DNA of 64,000 bases. Origin: DASWJZ01 sp963739005 (GTDB taxonomy: Bacteria > Pseudomonadota > Alphaproteobacteria > Rhizobiales > Afifellaceae). The notes beneath the pieces were generated by a model that ran no database searches, was not told where the DNA came from, and worked only from the letters and a program-made list of their open reading frames with translations. Shown here in pieces: positions 9,691 through 18,462 of this stretch (positions are counted from its first letter, which is position 1; each line of letters opens with the position of its first letter). The position numbers were made by a program, and so were the translations under genes. The DNA lies in NCBI GenBank assembly GCA_963739005.1, contig CAVTYQ010000007.1, positions 310,001 to 374,000 on the forward strand. Direction: 5' to 3'.

Positions 9691-10479
9691 GCCGCGCGGC
9701 CGAGAGCTGGGCCTACACGCTCGACACGCTCGACCGGCTGACCCTTGCCGACAACCTTGCCGACGACAGCCTCGACCGGAGCTTCACCTATGCGCTCTCC
9801 GGCAACATGCTGTCGAATTCCGGGCTCGGGACCTACACCTATCCGGCCGCGACCTCGCCCCGCCCGCACGCGCCGCTCGCCGCCGGCCCGCGCAGCTACA
9901 GCTACGACGCCAACGGCAACGCGCTCTCGAACGGCACGCAGAGCTACACATGGGACGGCGAGAACCGGCTCGTCGCGGCGGCGGGCACGAGCTTCGTCTA
10001 TGCCCCGGACGGCCGGCGACTGAAAGAAGATCGCGCCCTCCGACACGACGCTCTACCTCGGCCCGGACATCGAGCTTTCCGGCGCCACCTGGACGAAATA
10101 TCCGCACGCCGACGCCGTCACCGTCGGCACCGGCGGCGCGGCTGTCACCACGTGGCTGACGCGCGACCACTCGCAGTCGATCCGGCTCCGCACCGACGCC
10201 GGCGGCGCGCTCGCGGAGGCCTCGCAGTATCTCCCTTACGGCGCCCCCGCCGCCTCGCCCGCACCGCCGCCTCCGCCGCTCGCGACTTCGAAACGCTACA
10301 TCGGCGAACGCTACGACGCCGACACCGGGCTCTATTATCTCAACGCGCGATACATGGACCCGGTGCTCGGCCGATTCATCTCGCCGGATGATTTCGACCC
10401 GACGCTCACCGGCGCTGGCACCAACCGATACGCCTATGCACAAAACGATCCGATCAACGGAAGCGATCCGAATGGACAC
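9690..10479 (+). repeat. Displaced copy B of the RHS core DNA, with 1-base insertion
   Basis: This stretch nearly matches 7942-8730 base for base (790 versus 789 bases), from AGCCGCGCGGCCGAGAGCTG to the hinge DPNGH. An extra A at about 10023 (CTGAAAGAAG against CTGAAGAAG) shifts the frame within the copy. It has no start codon or signal sequence of its own. It joins the stop codon of the first immunity candidate directly to the second toxin tip, which is typical of an orphan RHS-CT cassette displaced by recombination at the core. Confidence 0.85.
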
Positions 10480-11133
10480 GTCGGCGTTCCAAGAGGGACA
10501 TGTGATGCTGCGTGCCGAGAAAGGGCCGAAGCCGCCACAAGAAGCCTCCTCGACATCGGCATCGGCTTGTTGCCCGTCGTCGGCCCCGCTCGGGATGCAT
10601 ATCGATCCTACCAGGAAGGTCGATACGGGTGGATGGCGATTAGCGGCGGCTTTGTCGCTCTCGACGTGGCCACACTTGGTTTGGCGGGAAAAACGCGCGT
10701 CGCGGAGAAGGGCATCAGCGCAGGTGCCAAGTTGGCAACCGAGGCTCTGGAGGCCGGCATTAAAGCTGCTTCGGGTGGAATTTCTTATAGAATCGGGACG
10801 CCAGTTGCTCTCGTAGAACGCCTTGAATGGACTACAATGCAACCCCAGCAGCGAATTGCTGCCGTGGTCGAAAAATACGGGTTCAATCTGCGAGGCCGCA
10901 CCGTCGTTTTTGACGAGGCTCTTGGTACCGGTCGGTTCGGGGCGGTTCGTGAAGCGAACCCAAGTGTCTTGCGAGTTGGGCCGGAAGCGATCGGGTCTGA
11001 ACAAGATCTCGCCGAAACAATAGCGCATGAGCTGCGTCATAGCCGCGCCTATATGGGGTCCGGGTTGAATTCAGAAGAAGCGGCCAGGGCGTCTGAGAGT
11101 GCCCTCAGAGAGTATATGCAAGGAATACGATGA
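10354..11133 (+). CDS. Orphan RHS tip with putative zincin-type metallopeptidase toxin domain
   Basis: The only ATG (10354) lies inside core copy B, so this tip is probably silent unless recombined onto the main gene. After the core residues and DPNGH comes a Cys-containing linker, then a hydrophobic pretoxin-like stretch (LLDIGIGLLPVVGPARDAY and WMAISGGFVALDVATLGLAG). The C-terminal domain holds TIAHELRHSRAYMG. HELRH fits the HExxH zinc motif, and Glu residues downstream (NSEEAARASE) could supply the third ligand. Zincin domains are known polymorphic-toxin tips; the assignment is by motif only. Its stop overlaps the next start (ATGA). Confidence 0.6.
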   Translation: MDPVLGRFISPDDFDPTLTGAGTNRYAYAQNDPINGSDPNGHVGVPRGTCDAACRERAEAATRSLLDIGIGLLPVVGPARDAYRSYQEGRYGWMAISGGFVALDVATLGLAGKTRVAEKGISAGAKLATEALEAGIKAASGGISYRIGTPVALVERLEWTTMQPQQRIAAVVEKYGFNLRGRTVVFDEALGTGRFGAVREANPSVLRVGPEAIGSEQDLAETIAHELRHSRAYMGSGLNSEEAARASESALREYMQGIR

Positions 11134-11525
11134 GCAGGTGGAGAAGTGTGCCAGACGACAAGAGCGACGCGTGGTCAAAGTGCGTAAGTGAGCAGATCAT
11201 GTCCCCTGGCCGTTTGGAATGCTGTTGCCCCGTGTGTGGGACCGGCAAGTTGCAGTTCTTTTTCGCGAGAGGAACTCGTGGCTCACATGGCTCTGCTTGG
11301 TTTTGGTGCCCCGTATGCCGGTCGGCCGAGCATTCACAGTCGCGAGTACCAATGTGGTGGACTTGGACTGGAGACATTGACAGAATCTTGACGGCGGACC
11401 TGAACACTGGAGAGCCGTTCGACCTCCTGAGCGAACTCTGGGAGCAAATCAGCGCGCAAAACCCGCTTTCGGAAGGGGGACTGTCGGAAATTTTGTGCGT
11501 GAGGCGGTTTTGCGTCACTGAGTGA
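11130..11525 (+). CDS. Putative zinc-ribbon immunity protein, 3' end altered by IS insertion
   Basis: 131 residues as read. It starts at ATG 11130, overlapping the toxin stop by 4 bases. Two CPVC/CPVCG knuckles (about residues 33-36 and 57-60) suggest a zinc ribbon. The IS256-family element enters at 11477, so the last residues (from GGLSEILCV) are encoded by the IS end. Rejoining the flanks across the target duplication gives the original ending LSEGDASV with stop TAG at 12804-12806, so only about five native residues were lost. A role as immunity protein for the HELRH tip is inferred from position. Confidence 0.55.
   Translation: MSRWRSVPDDKSDAWSKCVSEQIMSPGRLECCCPVCGTGKLQFFFARGTRGSHGSAWFWCPVCRSAEHSQSRVPMWWTWTGDIDRILTADLNTGEPFDLLSELWEQISAQNPLSEGGLSEILCVRRFCVTE
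11469..11476 (+). repeat. Left target-site duplication TCGGAAGG of the IS element
   Basis: TCGGAAGG directly precedes the left inverted repeat and recurs at 12783-12790 directly after the right one. An 8-bp duplication fits IS256-family transposition. Confidence 0.9.
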
Positions 11526-12782
11526 CGAACCTGTCGCCGAAGACGACGGCGAACTGGGTCTTGGCCTCGCACCATTCACGTGGTGGCCGTTTCCATTCGT
11601 GGGCCTGCGTGATCGAGCACCAGATATAGCAGCTTCATCGGCTGCATCGTCATTGGGGAAGTGCCCGCGCGTTCGAACGGCGCGGCGCAGCTTGGAGTTC
11701 AGCGCCTCGATCTCATTGGTGGTGTAGATGATCCGGCGGACACTCTCCGGGAAGGCGAAGAACGGCACCACGTGCTCCCAGTTGCGCCGCCAGCTCTGGG
11801 TGATGGCCGGATAGCGCTGGCCCCAGAAGCTCGGCCTCGAACACCTCCAGGGCCTTCAGGCCGGCTTCGGCGTCGGTGGCCCGGTAGATGGCGCTGCAGC
11901 GCCGGTACGACCGGCTTGCGGTCCTTCCACGACACGAACTCCAGCGAGTGGCGGATCAGATGCACGACGCAGGTCTGGACGACCGGTCTGCGGGAAGACG
12001 GCGTTGATCGCCTCGGGGAAGCCCTTGAGGCCGTCGACAACGGCGATGAGGATGTCGCCGATGCCGCGGGCCTTCAACTCGTTCATGACCCGCAGCCAGA
12101 ACTTGGCGCCCTCGGTCTGCTCGATCCAGATGCCGAGGATCTCCTTGGTGCCGTCGGGCAGGACGCCGAGCGCGATGTAGACCGCCTTGTTGCGCACGAA
12201 GCCCTCGTCCCTGATCTTCACGCGGATGGCATCGAAGAAGACGAGCGCATAGCAGGCGCTCCAGCGGCCGGTTCTGCCACTCGGCGACCTCCTCCAGGAC
12301 GGCATCGGTGATGGCCGAGATCAGGTCCGGCGACACGTCGATGCCGTAGAGCTCCTCCAGATGGCCGCGGATCTCGCGCACGCTCATGCCACGGGCGTAC
12401 ATGGAGATGATCTTGTCGTCGAAATCGGGAAATCGACGCTGATATTTGGCGATCAGCTTCGGATCGAAACTCCCGGCGCGATCGCGGGGGATCGTCAGCC
12501 GTCATCTTCGAGGTGCCGGTCAGAACCGATTTTCTCGAATGGCCGTTGCGGCGATTGACGCCGCCGTCGGCGCGATCCTCAACGAGATGCTCGTCGAGCT
12601 CGGCGTTCAGAATGCGTTCCGAAAGCGCCTTCTTCAGATCGTCAGCAAGTCCATCCTTGGCAAACACTTCCTGCGGATCGCGCCCGGCAAGAAGCTGGTC
12701 CAGAAGTTCTTTCTCGATAGCCATCTGATGATTCTCCTCTTTTCCATCATCATGGCCTCGGCACAGAATTTCTGACAGTCCC
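11477..12782 (-). mobile_element. IS256-family insertion sequence (1306 bp), transposase decayed
   Basis: The left end GGGACTGTCGGAAATTTTGT and the right end (reverse complement GGGACTGTCAGAAATTCTGT) form inverted repeats of about 28 bases. They are flanked by the perfect 8-bp duplication TCGGAAGG. One transposase gene lies inside on the reverse strand. The ends look functional while the transposase is broken, so the copy could move only if an intact relative supplied the enzyme. Confidence 0.92.
11515..12724 (-). pseudogene. IS256-family transposase, multiply frameshifted
   Basis: The family start MAIEKELLDQLLAGRDPQEV and end REWCEAKTQFAVVFGDRFV are both present, and pieces of the whole roughly 400-residue mutator-type transposase are readable in order but in changing frames. 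These include MYARGMSVREIRGHLEELYG, then FFDAIRVKIRDEGFVRNKAV, then VHLIRHSLEFVSWKDRK, then ESVRRIIYTTNEIEALNSKL. At least four frame changes are needed. The first is just after SKMT near 12495. No single frame could give an active enzyme. Confidence 0.9.
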
Positions 12783-12790
12783 TCGGAAGG
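12783..12790 (+). repeat. Right target-site duplication TCGGAAGG of the IS element
   Basis: Perfect copy of the 8 bases at 11469-11476, immediately after the right inverted repeat ending at 12782. Confidence 0.9.
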
Positions 12791-12811
12791 TGACGCATCC
12801 GTCTAGTCTGA

Positions 12812-13533
12812 CCTGCCTTAGGCGTTGCGCGCAGCTTCGTCCCGGACGCGGACGGGCAGACCATCGCGATCGGCTACGCCAACGGCGTCTCCACCGCCTT
12901 CACCTACCGCGCGACGCGGCGCTGGCTCGACCGGCTGCTGACCGCCAACGCGAACGGCACGCTCGAAGAGCTCGACTACACGCACGACCCCGCCGCGCGC
13001 ATCACCGCGGTCGCTTCGAGCCGCGCGGCCGAGAGCTGGGCCTACACGCTCGACACGCTCGACCGGCTGACCCTTGCCGACAACCTTGCCGACGACAGCC
13101 TCGACCGCAGCTTCACCTATGCGCTCTCCGGCAACATGCTGTCGAATTCCGGGCTCGGGACCTACACCTATCCGGCCGCGACCTCGCCCCGCCCGCACGC
13201 GCCGCTCACCGCCGGCCCGCGCAGCTACAGCTACGACGCCAACGGCAACGCGCTCTCGAACGGCACGCAGAGCTACACATGGGACGGCGAGAACCGGCTC
13301 GTCGCGGCGGCCGGCACGAGCTTCGTCTATGCGCCGGACGGCCGGCGGCTGAAGAAGATCGCGCCCTCCGACACGACGCTCTACCTCGGCCCCGACATCG
13401 AGCTCTCCGGTACGACCTGGACGAAATATCCGCACGCCGACGCCGTCACGGTCGGCACCGGCGGCGCGGCTGTCACCACGTGGCTGACGCGCGACCACTC
13501 GCAGTCGATCCGGCTCCGCACCGACGCCGGCGG
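12812..13533 (+). pseudogene. Displaced copy C of the RHS core, truncated at both ends
   Basis: Bases 12881-13533 (653 bases) nearly match 7806-8456 of the main gene, differing by the net 2 bases that break the main copy. The stretch 12812-13533 reads through without interruption (GYANGVSTAFTYRATRRWLD onward). It extends about 150 bases further upstream into the core than copy B. It lacks a start, and stops matching at 13533 before the conserved GERYDADTG block and hinge. The frame then runs into unrelated DNA and ends at 13633, over the antisense chitinase-like gene. It is a remnant of an older RHS module. Confidence 0.8.
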
Positions 13534-13559
13534 GTGTACTCCGCGGAGAGAACCGGCCG

Positions 13560-14219
13560 TCAGGCTCCGAGCAGGCGCTTGGCGCTCTTCAGATAGAGCT
13601 TGCAGTCTTCGAGGCCGATCGTGCCGCCGTTGATCGCCTTCCTGACGGCGGTGACGTCGTCGGCGTCCGCAAGCGCGTCGCAGCCGCGGGTCATCCACTC
13701 GTGCAGCGCGGAGCGAAAGGCGCCTTCAGGCGTCCTCAGCGTCTCCGGATCGTCTTCGTGGCCGGCCTTGCGATAGTTCGTGCGGCCGGTCGTTTGCAGC
13801 ATCCCGCCGCCGCGGTAGCGCCAGCCGTCGCCCTGCTCGGTGTTCCCGAGCTGCGTTCGGCCGAAGGCGCCGCCGTAGACGATGTTCGCGATCGCCTCCT
13901 GGTTTGCCGGCCGCTCGACAATCCTGCGTCCGCCGACGACCTTGTCGATGCGCCCGAATTTCGCGCAGTCGGCGTCGGAGATACGATGCACGCCGAATGT
14001 GTTGCGCAAGCCGTCGACGGAGTAATTCAGGCTCTCCTCGACATGCGCCAAGCCGCCGGTCTCGACCGCCACCTGCGCGAGGAAATGCGCGGCGCGAAGC
14101 GGACTGGTGACGCCGGCCGCCGCAAGATCGCTCGCTCCGCCGGTGATCGTCGCGACAATCGCCGGGCTCGCCTTCGGCGCGAACCGCGCGATGATGGCCG
14201 CCGTGATGATGTCCGCCAT
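13560..14219 (-). CDS. Glycoside hydrolase family 19 (chitinase/endolysin-like)
   Basis: 219 residues from ATG 14219, chosen because GGGGAGG precedes it by 5 bases; an upstream in-frame ATG at 14237 has no such site. The GH19 signature is seen at AAHFLAQVAVETGG (catalytic Glu) and EESLNYSVDGLRNTFG, with YRGGGMLQTTGRTNY further on. The length fits phage-type GH19 endolysins, which cleave chitin or peptidoglycan. No signal peptide is present. Its 3' end abuts the truncated RHS core, so it may belong to the accessory region; an ancient prophage origin is possible but unproven. Confidence 0.82.
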   Translation of the reverse strand: MADIITAAIIARFAPKASPAIVATITGGASDLAAAGVTSPLRAAHFLAQVAVETGGLAHVEESLNYSVDGLRNTFGVHRISDADCAKFGRIDKVVGGRRIVERPANQEAIANIVYGGAFGRTQLGNTEQGDGWRYRGGGMLQTTGRTNYRKAGHEDDPETLRTPEGAFRSALHEWMTRGCDALADADDVTAVRKAINGGTIGLEDCKLYLKSAKRLLGA

Positions 14220-14323
14220 TCCATCCTCCCCGCACAACGAGGCCGCCGTCTTTTTCGGCCGCCGTCTCTAGCACAAGTCGAAGGATGCGGGCATCGGCGC
14301 TCTGAAATTCCCCAAAGGAGCGC

Positions 14324-15796
14324 TTACCGCCGCCGCGCTATCTCGCGATAGAGCGCCGCGTACTCAGCCGCCGGACGGTCCCAGCCGACCTCCATCGCCA
14401 TGCCGTTCTTTTGGATCGCGCGCCACGCCTTCGGCTTTGCCCAAAGCACAGAAGCGCGGGCAAGCGCCTGTTCCAGTCCGTCGCGGTTGACCGGCGCGAA
14501 CTGGACGCCGGTCGCGACGCCTGCCGCGAGCGCCGCCTCGTTGGCGTCGATCACCGTATCGTTCAGCCCGCCGACACGGGCGACGATCGGAAGCGATCCG
14601 TAGCGGAGCGCCGCGAGCTGCGTCAGCCCGCAGGGCTCGAAGCGCGAGGGCACCAGCAGCGCGTCGCTGCCGCCCTGGACGAGATGCGCGAGCGCCTCGT
14701 CGTAGCCGATGAAGACGCCGACGCGGCCAGGCGCCCGCGCCGCCGCCGCGCGAAAGCCTTGCTCCAGCGCCGCGTCGCCCGAGCCGACCAGCGCGAGATC
14801 GGCGCCGAGCGAAAGAAGCCGCGGCAGGGCGGCGAGGAGGAGGTCGAGGCCCTTCTGCTCCGACAACCGGCTCACGACGGCGAAGAGCGGCGCTTGTGGC
14901 GCGCTCGCGATGGCGAACCGCTCCTTCAGCACGCGCTTGTTCTCGCGCCGCCGGTTGAGACTCGCGGCGGTGTATCTCTCGGCGAGGTGCGCATCGCTGC
15001 GCGGGTTCCAGACCGCTTCGTCGAGGCCGTTCACGATGCCGGAGACGATTCCGGAGCGCACGCGCAAGAGCCCGTCGAGGCCCATGCCGCCCTCCGGCGT
15101 ACGGATCTCGGCGGCGTAGGTCGGCGACACGGTGGTGATGCGGTCGGCGAACTGCAGTCCCGCCTTCAGGAAGCCGATGCCGCCGTAATATTCGACTCCG
15201 TCGATCGAGAGCGCCTCCGGCGGAAGGAGAAGGGTGCGCAGGAGTGCGGCGGGGAAATGCCCCTGGAAGGCGAGATTGTGCACGGTCATGACGGTGCCGG
15301 GCCGCCGCGTTCGCCTGCCGGCGCGGTAGCGGAGGTAGGCGGGCGCGAGGCCCGCCTGCCAATCGTGTGCATGGAGGACTTGCGGACGGAAGCGCGGGAG
15401 GAGGCCCGCGCCGATCTCCGCCGCGACGAGCGAAAGCGCCGCGAAGCGCTGCGCGTTGTCGGGCCAGTCGCGGCCCTGCCGGTCGACGTAGGGGTTGCCC
15501 GGGCGCCCGTAGAGATGCGGCGCCTCGATCACGAAGAGCTCGAGGCCGGCGGCGGAGGCAGAAAGAAGTGTCGCGGGGCCGCCGAAGAGCTCGGCGAAGC
15601 GGTGTACTTCGTCGCGGCGCTCAAGCTTTTCGACGACGCCGGGATAGCCGGGGACGAGCGTGCGCATCTCGACGCCGTGCGGAGCGAGGGCGGCGGGGAG
15701 CGCGCCGGCGACGTCGGCGAGACCGCCGGTCTTGACCAGCGGAAAGACCTCGGAGGCGACCGAGAGGACCGTTCGGCGGCCGGCGACTCGGCTCAA
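14324..15796 (-). CDS. glgA: Glycogen synthase (ADP-glucose type)
   Basis: 490 residues, the usual length for bacterial GlgA (GT5). It transfers glucose from ADP-glucose to the growing alpha-1,4-glucan in the cytosol. The N-terminal ADP-glucose motif is SEVFPLVKTGGLADV, and the C-terminal lobe holds VSRLSEQKGLDLL and PSRFEPCGLTQLAALRYG. The start is TTG at 15796, overlapping the glgC stop (TTGA), so the two are translationally coupled. No strong Shine-Dalgarno is visible, which fits coupling. Together with GlgC it makes glycogen; branching and debranching genes are not in view. Confidence 0.95.
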   Translation of the reverse strand: MSRVAGRRTVLSVASEVFPLVKTGGLADVAGALPAALAPHGVEMRTLVPGYPGVVEKLERRDEVHRFAELFGGPATLLSASAAGLELFVIEAPHLYGRPGNPYVDRQGRDWPDNAQRFAALSLVAAEIGAGLLPRFRPQVLHAHDWQAGLAPAYLRYRAGRRTRRPGTVMTVHNLAFQGHFPAALLRTLLLPPEALSIDGVEYYGGIGFLKAGLQFADRITTVSPTYAAEIRTPEGGMGLDGLLRVRSGIVSGIVNGLDEAVWNPRSDAHLAERYTAASLNRRRENKRVLKERFAIASAPQAPLFAVVSRLSEQKGLDLLLAALPRLLSLGADLALVGSGDAALEQGFRAAAARAPGRVGVFIGYDEALAHLVQGGSDALLVPSRFEPCGLTQLAALRYGSLPIVARVGGLNDTVIDANEAALAAGVATGVQFAPVNRDGLEQALARASVLWAKPKAWRAIQKNGMAMEVGWDRPAAEYAALYREIARRR

Positions 15797-17061
15797 CTGG
15801 CGAGCCGGTCGATCATGTTCTGGGTGATCAGGCAGACGCCACGCTCGCTGCGGCGGAAGCGCTGCGCGTCGCGGTCCTCGTCCTCGCCGACGATCAGCCC
15901 TGGCGGAATCCTGACCCCACGGTCGACGACGACCTTCTTCAACCGCGCGCCGCGTCCGATGTCGACGTAGGGCATGACCACGGCCTCCTCGATCTGCGCG
16001 TAAGAGTGCACGCGCACGCCGGTGAAGAGGAGCGACTTCCTGAGCTTCGACCCGGAGATGATGCAGCCGCCGGAGACGAGCGAGTCGACCGCCATGCCGC
16101 GCCGGTCTTCGTCATCGAACACGAACTTCGCCGGCGGCGTGATCTCGGCATAGGTCCAGATGGGCCAGGCGCGGTCATAGAGGTCGAGCGCGGGAAGCGG
16201 GTGGGTGAGATCGATATTCGCTTCCCAATAGGCGTCGATGGTGCCGGCGTCGCGCCAGTAGACCTCCGCCTCTTCGGTCGAGCGCACGCAGGAATTCGAG
16301 AAGCGATGGGCGACGGCTTTGCCGTTCTTCACCAGATACGGAATGATGTCGCGGCCGAAGTCGCGGCTCGAATGCGGATCGGCGGCGTCACGGCGAAGCT
16401 GATCGAAGAGGAACTGCGTCTCGAAGACGTAGATGCCCATCGAGGCGAGCGCCATGTCCGGCCGGTCGGGCATGCCGGGCGGGTCCTTCGGTTTCTCCAG
16501 GAACGAGGTGACGCGGTCGGTCGTGTCGATCGCCATCACGCCGAAGCCCGTCGCCTCCATGCGCGGCACCTCGATGCAGCCGACGGTCACGTCGGCGCCC
16601 GCCTCGACGTGCTGATGCAGCATGCGCTCGTAGTCCATCTTGTAGACGTGGTCGCCGGCAAGGACGACGACGTAGTTCGGCGCGTAGCTCGCGATGATGT
16701 CGATGTTCTGGAAGACGGCGTCGGCGGTCCCGGCGTACCACATCGTCTCCGAGACGCGCTGGCTCGCCGGCAGGATGTCGAAGCTCTCGTTCCGCTCCGG
16801 CCGGAAGAAATTCCAGCCGCGCTGCAGATGGCGAATTAGGCTGTGCGCTTTGTATTGCGTCGCCACACCGATGCGGCGGATGCCGGAATTCAGCGCATTC
16901 GACAGGGCGAAGTCGATGATGCGCGATTTGCCGCCGAAATAGACTGCGGGCTTCGCACGCTTATCGGTCAGCTCCATGAGCCGGCTGCCGCGCCCGCCGG
17001 CCAGCACATAGGCCATGGCGTCGCGCGCCAGCGGCCGGCCGTCCGTTTCAATTCTCGCCAT
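15793..17061 (-). CDS. glgC: Glucose-1-phosphate adenylyltransferase
   Basis: 422 residues. It makes ADP-glucose from glucose-1-phosphate and ATP, the committed step of glycogen synthesis. The start at ATG 17061 (MARIETDGRPL) follows GGGGAGGAG. The nucleotidyltransferase motif LAGGRGSRLMELTDKRAKPA is at about residues 20-39; substrate-site stretches include YAGTADAV, LAGDHVYKMDYERML and FLEKP. The C-terminal left-handed beta-helix region is present (SGGCIISGSKLRKSLLF). It is the first gene of a glgC-glgA pair. Confidence 0.96.
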   Translation of the reverse strand: MARIETDGRPLARDAMAYVLAGGRGSRLMELTDKRAKPAVYFGGKSRIIDFALSNALNSGIRRIGVATQYKAHSLIRHLQRGWNFFRPERNESFDILPASQRVSETMWYAGTADAVFQNIDIIASYAPNYVVVLAGDHVYKMDYERMLHQHVEAGADVTVGCIEVPRMEATGFGVMAIDTTDRVTSFLEKPKDPPGMPDRPDMALASMGIYVFETQFLFDQLRRDAADPHSSRDFGRDIIPYLVKNGKAVAHRFSNSCVRSTEEAEVYWRDAGTIDAYWEANIDLTHPLPALDLYDRAWPIWTYAEITPPAKFVFDDEDRRGMAVDSLVSGGCIISGSKLRKSLLFTGVRVHSYAQIEEAVVMPYVDIGRGARLKKVVVDRGVRIPPGLIVGEDEDRDAQRFRRSERGVCLITQNMIDRLAS

Positions 17062-17120
17062 GCCGAGGCTCCTCCCCGATACCCCACTATTGGGGCTTGC
17101 GGTTAGGAGGGCAACTCCCT

Positions 17121-18326
17121 TCAGAATCGGCGCGCCTCGTGGGGCGCGAACACCAGCCCGGCGACCGACGCCGCCACCAGCCAGCGCGCCAGCGGAAGCC
17201 GCGTCGCCGGCGCGACGACGAAGTCGCGAAGCGGCGGCAGAAGCCGGCTGTCGGACTGGTAGAAGGGCGTGAAGCCGAAGCTCAGCGCCTGGTAGTACGC
17301 CATCTGGCGCTGCCGCACCGACGCGTAGGTCGCCAGCGCCCCGGTTAGGTCTCGTTTGGTGCGAAGCGCGCCGGCGAGCGCCCGCACGTCGAGGAGCGCC
17401 ATGTTCGCGCCCTGACCGAGCTGCGGGCTCGCGGCGTGGAACGCGTCTCCGACCGCAACGAGCCGCTCCGCGTAAGGCCGCGCGAGCATATGATGGGCGT
17501 AGCGCGCGAGCGTCATGTCGCCTACGTCCAGAATGGCATCGACCAGCGGCGCCGTCCGCGGCCAGAGGCGAAGCACGCCCTCTTTCCAAGCCGCGAGGCC
17601 GCGGCGGCGCCACGCCTCGTAGTCCGCGACACGAATGCTCCAAAAGAAGGCGGCTTCTTCGATCTCCCCTTCGCGGCGACGGCCGATTGGGAGCACGCCG
17701 ATCATCGTGTCGGCGCGCCGGTATCGCTGCTCGAGCGCATGGCGATCGAAGCCGGACTCCGGCCACGGCACGCTCGCCCAGAGCGCGCCGTAGCGAAGGT
17801 CGCGGCGCTGACGCCCGCCGAAGAGCGGCCATAGCGGCGAACGCAGCCCGAGCGCGTCGACGACGAGGTCGAACGGTCCCGTCTTCCAGCCGTTCGCGCC
17901 GACGATAATCGGCCGGCCGTCGGCGGCGCGCTCGATGCCGCCGACCTGGCGTCCCGTCTCGATGGGGATCGACGCACCTCGCACCGCATCGAAAAGGACA
18001 TCGAAAAGCGCCGCGCGATGAACGCCGAGCCCGAAACGGCCCTCTCCGAGCCGGCGATAACGCACCTCGAGCACGATGCGCTCAGACGGAAGCGCCCGCC
18101 CGAACAGCCTTTCGAGCCGGCTGCCGAGCGAAAGCATCCGCTCGGCGAGGCCGAGCTCGGCGAGCACGGCGAGCCCGGTCGGCTGCAGGATCAGCCCCGA
18201 GCCAAGCGGCTGCGGCGCCGCGAACTGCTCGAAGACTGTGACACGATGGCCGTCGCGGGCCAGGAAGAGCGCCGCGGCGAGGCCGGCGGGCCCCGCGCCC
18301 GCGATCCCGATCGAAAGTGGCTGCAT
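17121..18326 (-). CDS. FAD-dependent aromatic monooxygenase-like protein
   Basis: 401 residues, a class A flavoprotein hydroxylase of the UbiH/salicylate hydroxylase group. The N-terminal FAD-binding GAGPAGL sits in IGIAGAGPAGLAAALFLARD. The second FAD motif is VAVGDAFHAASPQLGQGAN at about residues 290-308. Substrate is unknown. A hydrophobic stretch near the C-terminus (LARWLVAASVAGLVF) may associate with the membrane. It lies 60 bases upstream of glgC on the same strand, but no functional link is evident. Confidence 0.8.
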   Translation of the reverse strand: MQPLSIGIAGAGPAGLAAALFLARDGHRVTVFEQFAAPQPLGSGLILQPTGLAVLAELGLAERMLSLGSRLERLFGRALPSERIVLEVRYRRLGEGRFGLGVHRAALFDVLFDAVRGASIPIETGRQVGGIERAADGRPIIVGANGWKTGPFDLVVDALGLRSPLWPLFGGRQRRDLRYGALWASVPWPESGFDRHALEQRYRRADTMIGVLPIGRRREGEIEEAAFFWSIRVADYEAWRRRGLAAWKEGVLRLWPRTAPLVDAILDVGDMTLARYAHHMLARPYAERLVAVGDAFHAASPQLGQGANMALLDVRALAGALRTKRDLTGALATYASVRQRQMAYYQALSFGFTPFYQSDSRLLPPLRDFVVAPATRLPLARWLVAASVAGLVFAPHEARRF

Positions 18327-18462
18327 GCCGAGCCCCGAATCCAGTGCGCTTGGGCCGCATGCCGCCGTGCCTGGCTGGCACTGCCCCCAAGTTTACGCCG
18401 CCGAAACCTCGGCGCGTCTAGGTAGGAACGTGCCTTGGGAGGCGCATTCGCGCAATTGCTGC

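Noticed and set aside
192..14219. Integrative island bounded by a duplicated tRNA-Val 3' end
   Set aside because: No second copy of the tRNA 3' sequence was seen near the end of the RHS region, and no integrase gene is present.
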